64,000 nt of DNA from Ectobacillus sp042610425 (GTDB lineage Bacteria; Bacillota; Bacilli; Bacillales; Bacillaceae_G). This document shows positions 59,408 to 64,000 of this stretch, one piece after another (the first letter of the stretch is position 1; every line of letters starts with the position of its first letter). The notes under the pieces were generated by a model. It was not told the origin of the DNA, did no database searches, and saw only the letters and a list, made by a program, of their open reading frames with translations. Made by a program: the position numbers and the translations under genes. The stretch lies in contig NZ_JBGJZM010000001.1 of assembly GCF_042610425.1 (NCBI RefSeq), positions 1,860,001 to 1,924,000 of the forward strand, in the 5' to 3' direction.

Positions 59408-60379
59408 TTATTTCACTACTTCCTTCGCGAAAGAAGGCTGAATTAACTCATCAATTGTTTTTTTCGTATCCGTATTTGGCGGAATAATTTTTTCTTTAAG
59501 AAGAACAGTAGATGCTCCCTTTAAGGAATCCTTCACTGCATCATTCGGAATAGCATTTGAGAAATCACTGCGTTTTAATTCTAGTTTTGCAATTTCCGGG
59601 TCGAGCTTCGCTTCTTTTGCAAGAATTTGTGCTGTTTCTTCCGGATGCGCAAGTGCCCATTTTCTTGCATCTTCATAGGCTTCGAGTACAACTTTGACAT
59701 AGGCTGGATATTGCTTTGCAAATTCACTTCGTACGTGAAGGAGACTGTACGTATTCCAATCAACTTGTCGTTTAAAGAGTGTTGCTTTTGATTCGAGTTC
59801 TACTTTGGCCATATGCGGATCCAAGCCGGCCCACGCATCAATTTGCTTAGTTTGAAGAGCAAGTGCACCGTCCGTATGCTGCAAGTTAATTAACTGAACA
59901 TCCTTCGAAGACAAACCTGCTTCATCTAGTGCGCGCAGTAAGAAAATATGTGGATCTGTTCCGAATGTAGCGGCAACCTTCTTGCCCTTTAAATCTGCAA
60001 CTGATTTTACGGATGAATCAGGTAGCGTAACGAGTGCGGTCCATTCTGGCTTCGACGCAACATAAACACTCTCAATCGGTGCTCCCTTTGCCTTCGCAAT
60101 TAGTGCTGCACCTCCTGCAGCAGAACCAAAGTCCACACTGTTACTATTCAAAAATTCTAATGCCTTATTACTTCCTTGACTTAATACATATTTAACTGGA
60201 ACTCCGTCTTTCGCTAATCGTTTTTCTAAGAAGCCTTGATCTTTAAGCACGAGACTTAGCGGAGAATAATACGCATAATCGATTCGAATTTCCTTTGGCT
60301 TTGCGGTAGCTGCGTTTGATTGGCAGCCCGTGATCAGTAGTGTGAATACAAGTAGAACAACTGCAATGATTTTCTTCAT
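59408..60379 (-). CDS. ABC transporter substrate-binding lipoprotein (SsuA/NMT1-like)
   Basis: A 323-aa lipoprotein (IAVVLLVFTLLITGCQSN lipobox) with the SsuA/NMT1 fold: IRIDYAYYSPLSLVLKDQGFLEKRL, SQGSNKALEFLNSNSVDFGSAAGGAAL and LKGKKVAATFGTDPH. ATG 60379 follows AAGGGGGAA. A SAM riboswitch controls the operon, so a sulfur compound is the probable ligand; no SsuD or TauD oxygenase lies nearby, which makes sulfonate use uncertain. Confidence 0.9.
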   Translation of the reverse strand: MKKIIAVVLLVFTLLITGCQSNAATAKPKEIRIDYAYYSPLSLVLKDQGFLEKRLAKDGVPVKYVLSQGSNKALEFLNSNSVDFGSAAGGAALIAKAKGAPIESVYVASKPEWTALVTLPDSSVKSVADLKGKKVAATFGTDPHIFLLRALDEAGLSSKDVQLINLQHTDGALALQTKQIDAWAGLDPHMAKVELESKATLFKRQVDWNTYSLLHVRSEFAKQYPAYVKVVLEAYEDARKWALAHPEETAQILAKEAKLDPEIAKLELKRSDFSNAIPNDAVKDSLKGASTVLLKEKIIPPNTDTKKTIDELIQPSFAKEVVK

Positions 60380-60411
60380 GTAACTTCCCCCTTGTTTTTG
60401 TCCCCATTTCC

Positions 60412-60580
60412 AAATAAAAAAGTCGACCTCATCTAGATAAGAGGTCGACTTTACATACCAGATCGTCCCTCTCATCTTTCAGAATAAGTATTCTGCTGGA
60501 ATTAGCACCGTTTGAAGCTTTCGCATTCAATGGTTGCCGAGACATCTTAGGGCCAGTCCCTCCGTCTCTCTGGATAAGAG
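60412..60580 (-). promoter_or_regulatory. S-box (SAM-I) riboswitch of the ABC operon
   Basis: On the reverse strand the aptamer (60580 to about 60470) reads CTCTTATCC, GGAGGGACTGGCCC, CGGCAACC, GGTGCTAATTCCAGCA and GAAAGATGAGAGG. The terminator AAAGTCGACCTC...GAGGTCGACTTTTTT occupies 60452-60412. CCTCTTATC in the terminator can pair with GATGAGAGG at the P1 3' side (one wobble), the antiterminator. High SAM should stop transcription. Confidence 0.95.
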
Positions 60581-60615
60581 TGTTATATTTAATTATTATT
60601 AAACTTATAGGTTTT

Positions 60616-60644
60616 ATTATATTTATAGTTCACAGAAATGTCAA
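60616..60644 (-). promoter_or_regulatory. Consensus sigma-A promoter of the ABC operon
   Basis: Reverse strand: TTGACA (60644-60639), 17-bp spacer, TATAAT (60621-60616), a perfect consensus. Transcription should start near 60609. Confidence 0.9.
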
Positions 60645-60691
60645 AATATTTTTTTGCTTATTTAAATTAACTGAATAATGAAGATAAAAAG

Positions 60692-60725
60692 CACTAACAA
60701 AAAAGAGAGATTCACTCTCTCTTTT
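60692..60725 (-). terminator. Terminator downstream of rap
   Basis: AAAGAGAGA and TCTCTCTTTTTT pair around GTGAA on the reverse strand. Confidence 0.8.
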
Positions 60726-60897
60726 CCCTTCTCATGGTACCACGTTTCACCATGATCCTTTACCTGCATATGAAGCGCCGCTTTTATCGTTTGATTTGGA
60801 GATGTATCAGTGAGTCTGTTACCACCTGTTACGAGAAAAACGACCAATAGGCTGACACCTACTACCTATATCAAATTTTTTAAAGCAAAGCCTCTTT
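60726..60897 (-). pseudogene. Possible phr pheromone precursor, frame broken
   Basis: Directly after rap, one reverse frame gives a hydrophobic run and propeptide-like sequence: VVGVSLLVVFLVTGGNRLTD followed by TSPNQTIKAALHMQVKDHG. The basic N-terminus expected of a Phr signal peptide (MRKRLCFKKFDIG, starting at the ATG at about 60900 that overlaps the rap 3' end) is in the neighbouring frame, one base out. Either phr is frameshifted or a start was missed. The hydrophobic frame also runs on through the terminator. Confidence 0.4.
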
Positions 60898-61953
60898 CTC
60901 ATACGATTTTTTCTTTGCCTCATGACTTGTTAAGAAGTATGCACTTGCTTGTTCAAAAAAGCTGTGACGATGTAACGCTACGGCTACCATATCGCAATAT
61001 TCTTCCACATACTTCCAAAGCCCTTCTTTTTTAAAGTAAAGGATAGCCTTACGTACCGCTTGCTCTAGTCTTTCGACTGGATATACGGTTACGACTGCTT
61101 TAAGAACGGAAAAATGATGCTTATATTCTTCATCACAAGATTTCATTCCTTCTGAAATTAAATCTTGTGCTTTACGATCCATGCCAAGCTTATTGTATTC
61201 TCTCGCAAGGAGAAACATTGTTTTCGGATTATCTTTTACTGCCTCTAGCAAATACGGGATAGCCAAATTAGATAGGCCTTGTTCAGCATATAAGAATCCT
61301 AGATTGTGACTTACTTTTAGAATGAGTTTCTTCTCATCTAACTTAAGTAATTGCTTTAACGAAGTAAGAAAATAAGTTTCTGCTTGGTCGAATTGCTTTA
61401 ATAAAATGCAACTAAGACCCAGAACATTATCGCAAGAAGCTATATTTCGTTCATATCCGAAATTCTCTAAATAAAAGTAGCGTGCATTCGTGATATAACG
61501 AATCGAGTCTAGCGGTTGGTGTATATGATAATAAAACGTACCCACGCGGTAATAAAATTCTGCTTTTTCCGCTCCATCTGGAACGAAATCAAGTAAGACT
61601 TCCGCCTTTTGATAGTGAATACGTGCATCGCTATATTGACCGTTGTTCATCGCATAAATACCTTTAAACAAATGATAGTAATAAGTAAGGAAATCATCCA
61701 TACTACTTTCATCTTTTTCAATATTTTGTACGGAGGAATCAGCATGTACCAAACTTTTTACGAGAATGCTATGACGGAAATCGAGAAGTGAATAATAGAG
61801 GAGTACGTTTTGATTTTCTTCCATATAAGAAAGCTTTATCTCAACTTCACGTTTATACTCCTCAGCCTTATTCACATGCTGCGAACGAATAGCTTGATAC
61901 CATTCATTTAATAGATTTGTGATGTATGCGCTACTAATTACTTGAACTGACAT
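60880..61953 (-). CDS. Rap-family TPR phosphatase/regulator
   Basis: A 357-aa protein made of an N-terminal helical bundle (ITNLLNEWYQAIRSQHVNKAEEYKREVEIKLSYME) and about six TPR repeats (FYYRVGTFYYHIHQPLDSIRYI; ASCDNVLGLSCILLKQFDQAETYFLTSLKQLL; SHNLGFLYAEQGLSNLAIPYLLEAV). Layout and length match the Rap/NprR/PlcR (RRNPP) group; with no HTH domain it is Rap-like, dephosphorylating Spo0F or blocking a regulator. Its pheromone would be encoded just downstream. Confidence 0.85.
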   Translation of the reverse strand: MSVQVISSAYITNLLNEWYQAIRSQHVNKAEEYKREVEIKLSYMEENQNVLLYYSLLDFRHSILVKSLVHADSSVQNIEKDESSMDDFLTYYYHLFKGIYAMNNGQYSDARIHYQKAEVLLDFVPDGAEKAEFYYRVGTFYYHIHQPLDSIRYITNARYFYLENFGYERNIASCDNVLGLSCILLKQFDQAETYFLTSLKQLLKLDEKKLILKVSHNLGFLYAEQGLSNLAIPYLLEAVKDNPKTMFLLAREYNKLGMDRKAQDLISEGMKSCDEEYKHHFSVLKAVVTVYPVERLEQAVRKAILYFKKEGLWKYVEEYCDMVAVALHRHSFFEQASAYFLTSHEAKKKSYEKEALL

Positions 61954-62209
61954 CGCAATCTTCCTCCCTTATATTGTAAAGGTAGATTAATATTAGCAAA
62001 TAAAAGATCATATGTATATTATTTTACTAAATATTTTTCTAAATAGTAACTTTTATTATTATAATAAAAGTTTTATACGTTATATTCTTTCATTTTGCAT
62101 ACTATTTAAGATTATTTTCAGGGATAGGATTCCTTTTCTTCCAACCTATTTCATGTTACGATAATAACAATTTTGTAGACCTGTGTTAGGTTAGATAAGG
62201 ATGATTATA

Positions 62210-63031
62210 ATGGGAACTTTTTTGATTACCCTACTCGTAACGAGTTTTATACAGCTTTGTTCCTGTGTTGGTGTAATTTTATTAATTGGGTTTGTGCTAG
62301 GTTTTTTTCAAGATTTGTCGCGCAGATATTGGACGTCTACATTTGGACGAACTGGCTTTCTACTTACTGCTTGGATTGGAACACCTATTCATGAACTTGG
62401 TCATGCAATGATGTGCCTTGTCTTTAGACATAAGATTGTAAGTGTACAGTGGTTTCCGACAAATACGCAAGGAGGACAGCTTGGCTTTGTCAGTCATACC
62501 TATAACCCGAACAGCTTATATCAAAGAATCGGGAACTTTTTCATTGGAGTTGCTCCTGTATTTAGCGGCATTGCGGCACTTGTCATTCTCATGTATTCCT
62601 TCGTTCCACAATCCTATCAATTGTTAATGAAGGATATATCAGCTATAAAAATGGATGGAAATTCCAGTGATGTTGCAAATCACATCTTTTCATCAGCTTT
62701 TGTATTATGGAAAAGTCTGTTTACAGTAACTAACTTCGCCCATCCTTCTTTTTTACTATTTCTATTTTTATCTGTTTGCATTTCTACTCATATCGCCCTA
62801 AGTCGTCCTGATATTGATGGTGCACTAAGTGGTGTAATCACGATTTTTATCGTCCTTCTTGTAATAAACGGAGCATCTAGCTTTCTTCATCTATCTAGCT
62901 ATGGTCTCATGCAACTGCTTGGAACTTTCAATGCCTATGTACTTGTTTTTTCCAGTGTGGCGCTCATTTTTTCTTTTATGAGCTTACTAATAAGCTATAT
63001 CATGTTCACGATAAAAAGGATTCTTCCATAA
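62210..63031 (+). CDS. Membrane metalloprotease-like protein (M50 type)
   Basis: A 273-aa polytopic protein. GTPIHELGHAMMCLVF after membrane helix 2 is a zinc-protease HExxH motif in a membrane segment, as in M50 site-2 proteases; a second acidic motif RPDIDGALSG lies in a later helix and could supply the third ligand. Seven or so membrane helices in total. ATG 62210 is 9 nt after AAGG. Substrate unknown; a permease or adaptor role without catalysis cannot be excluded. Confidence 0.7.
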   Translation: MGTFLITLLVTSFIQLCSCVGVILLIGFVLGFFQDLSRRYWTSTFGRTGFLLTAWIGTPIHELGHAMMCLVFRHKIVSVQWFPTNTQGGQLGFVSHTYNPNSLYQRIGNFFIGVAPVFSGIAALVILMYSFVPQSYQLLMKDISAIKMDGNSSDVANHIFSSAFVLWKSLFTVTNFAHPSFLLFLFLSVCISTHIALSRPDIDGALSGVITIFIVLLVINGASSFLHLSSYGLMQLLGTFNAYVLVFSSVALIFSFMSLLISYIMFTIKRILP

Positions 63032-63066
63032 AAAGAGCGTTCTTAGTTAATGAGAACGCTCTTTGT
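63029..63066. terminator. Bidirectional terminator
   Basis: AAAAAGAGCGTTCT pairs with AGAACGCTCTTT between two convergent genes. Confidence 0.9.
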
Positions 63067-63069
63067 TCA

Positions 63070-63348
63070 TTATGAAATAAAAGTTAACCCGTACACCAAT
63101 CCGTACCAAATGATTGGAAACAAACTCCATAATACAGTGTTACGGTAGTTTCCTTTCATATACTCTCTCCAAGCCATGAATGCGCTAACAATGATAAAAA
63201 TCGGATAGCTTCCGATAACTAGCCATAGGGGCATTACCAATTCTGCAATGGCAAAAATAAATCCCATAACCCAAATGACTAGTGTACATGCTAGTAGTAC
63301 CTCGCTTAGTATCAGCCATATAAATACCAGGCGCTTTCCATTTGACAT
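63070..63348 (-). CDS. Small membrane protein, unknown
   Basis: A 92-aa protein with three or four membrane helices (LVFIWLILSEVLLACTLVIWVMGFIFAIAEL, MPLWLVIGSYPIFIIVSAFMAW, NTVLWSLFPIIWYGLVYGLTFI) and a basic loop REYMKGNYR. ATG 63348 follows GGGAGAGG. I do not recognise a named family. The 355 bases between it and the prepilin gene are AT-rich and show no gene. Confidence 0.65.
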   Translation of the reverse strand: MSNGKRLVFIWLILSEVLLACTLVIWVMGFIFAIAELVMPLWLVIGSYPIFIIVSAFMAWREYMKGNYRNTVLWSLFPIIWYGLVYGLTFIS

Positions 63349-63703
63349 TTCAACCTCTCCCATTCTACACCTCCTAGCTGTCATATTTTATTATTTATCT
63401 CAAATGACTCCTTGAGTAAATTTTTTTATATCGATATAACACTAGAATTTCTCTGCTATTTACATTGTATTTGTTTTATTTTATTATTTCCATTTAAATT
63501 TTGTAAAAATAAAATCAGTATACAATCCATTCCTTACTCTTGTACTTTTTTTCTCCATTCTTTACATACACCTTCACCCTGTAAATGGTACAATATTACT
63601 GGGAAATCTTACTTTTTGAACACTTTTGAATCTAATAATTGAATTCCCCCCAAATCGTACGTAATTATAATCTATTTATACTTAAAGTAAGGACGGTGAA
63701 GCG

Positions 63704-64000
63704 ATGCACATATTGCGAAATGAACATGGTCTCACTTTAGTCGAATTGCTTGCTGTTGTTGTTATTTTAGGAATCGTTTCTGCCATTGCCGTTCCGTCCA
63801 TTGGTTCCATTATTGAAAATTCAAAACGAGATGCACATATTGCCAATGCCCGACAAATGATTGAAGCGGCGCGGATTTATGCAACAAATGAAGGAGCGAC
63901 AACTAATAGCGCTACCTTAGATGAATTAGCAACCAAAGGGTATATTGACTATCCAACAGATCCATTTTCCTCACAGCCCTATACAAAAAATAACGAAAAC
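63704..64000 (+). CDS. Type IV-pilin-like prepilin, 3' end cut by window
   Basis: The first 99 codons of a prepilin. MHILRNEHGLTLVELLAVVVILGIVSAIAVPSI carries the prepilin peptidase site (G before LTLVE) and the N-methylation helix, followed by a soluble region (IIENSKRDAHIANARQMIEAARIYATNEG). ComGC/ComGD-type pseudopilins and T2SS-like pilins share this start; the remaining sequence is needed to tell them apart. AAGGACGGTGAA lies upstream of the ATG. Confidence 0.88.
   Translation, partial: MHILRNEHGLTLVELLAVVVILGIVSAIAVPSIGSIIENSKRDAHIANARQMIEAARIYATNEGATTNSATLDELATKGYIDYPTDPFSSQPYTKNNEN

Noticed and set aside
60726..60780. T-box-like sequence TGGTACC before a terminator on the reverse strand
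   Set aside because: Only the seven-base core agrees with AGGGTGGNACCGCG; the flanks cannot form the antiterminator, no specifier loop is seen, and no aminoacyl-tRNA or amino-acid gene follows.
63412..63642. 76-codon ORF before the prepilin gene
   Set aside because: Phe/Cys/Ile-rich, no ribosome site, codon use like random AT-rich DNA.

Overview
The window is a low-GC chromosome segment of an endospore-forming Bacillaceae species. Support comes from AG-rich ribosome binding sites, frequent TTG and GTG starts, a YtaF-type sporulation membrane protein, a Rap-type TPR phosphatase, two S-box (SAM-I) leaders, BirA-, Fnr- and TnrA/GlnR-like sites, dlt genes and a B. subtilis-type bioW pathway. I see no rRNA, tRNA, CRISPR array, prophage or transposase. 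The species cannot be fixed from the sequence.

Layout. 1-6.6 kb: truncated ytaF, single metabolic genes, a CHY zinc-finger protein, a broken HAD phosphatase, an Old Yellow Enzyme and a truncated haemoglobin behind a near-perfect Fnr box. 6.9-16.8 kb: YebC/PmpR regulator, an exported GW5-PA14-GH25 wall hydrolase, flavoproteins, a class B PBP and a slipin. 17-20.4 kb: an S-box leader in front of an unknown 108-aa protein, facing a 68-aa protein that is 47 percent methionine, then a lipoprotein and a radical SAM/SPASM enzyme. 20.7-26.1 kb: a four-module sulfur-transfer flavoprotein behind a CsoR/CstR-like operator, and a GT39 membrane glycosyltransferase. 26.1-30.6 kb: bioA-bioD-bioW-bioF (no bioB) behind a BirA-like box, then a cold-shock gene. 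32.8-38.4 kb: envelope genes: an orphan dltD-dltX pair, a PAP2 phosphatase, a LiaI-like protein with PspA, and a two-component system. 38.6-44.6 kb: GNAT, AEC permease, LCP ligase, and a pair made of the thiamin-pyrimidine salvage enzyme YlmB and a sarcosine-oxidase-like flavoenzyme. 44.8-49.7 kb: a complete ureABCEFGD operon behind a perfect TnrA/GlnR box. 50-57.3 kb: DMT exporter, a second two-component system with an exported ferritin-like protein, UppP, LysR with cidA/cidB-type genes, and MazG. 57.8-60.6 kb: an S-box-controlled SsuABC-type importer. 60.7-64 kb: Rap with a possible damaged phr, an M50-like protease, and a truncated prepilin gene.

How the genes work together. Sulfur and methionine form one theme: two SAM riboswitches, a methionine-rich miniprotein and a persulfide-handling flavoprotein. 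Envelope maintenance forms another: PBP, GH25, LCP, DltD/DltX, UppP, PAP2, PspA with a LiaI-like partner, and CidA/CidB. Nitrogen and cofactor scavenging is represented by urease, YlmB and biotin synthesis.

The most unusual non-coding structure is a dispersed element with CACTGAAAA inverted ends and one, four or seven copies of a hairpin-forming unit repeating every 51-53 bp. Related unit arrays occur at two more places, and a second array with different sequence but the same 52-bp period lies at 41.8-42.0 kb.
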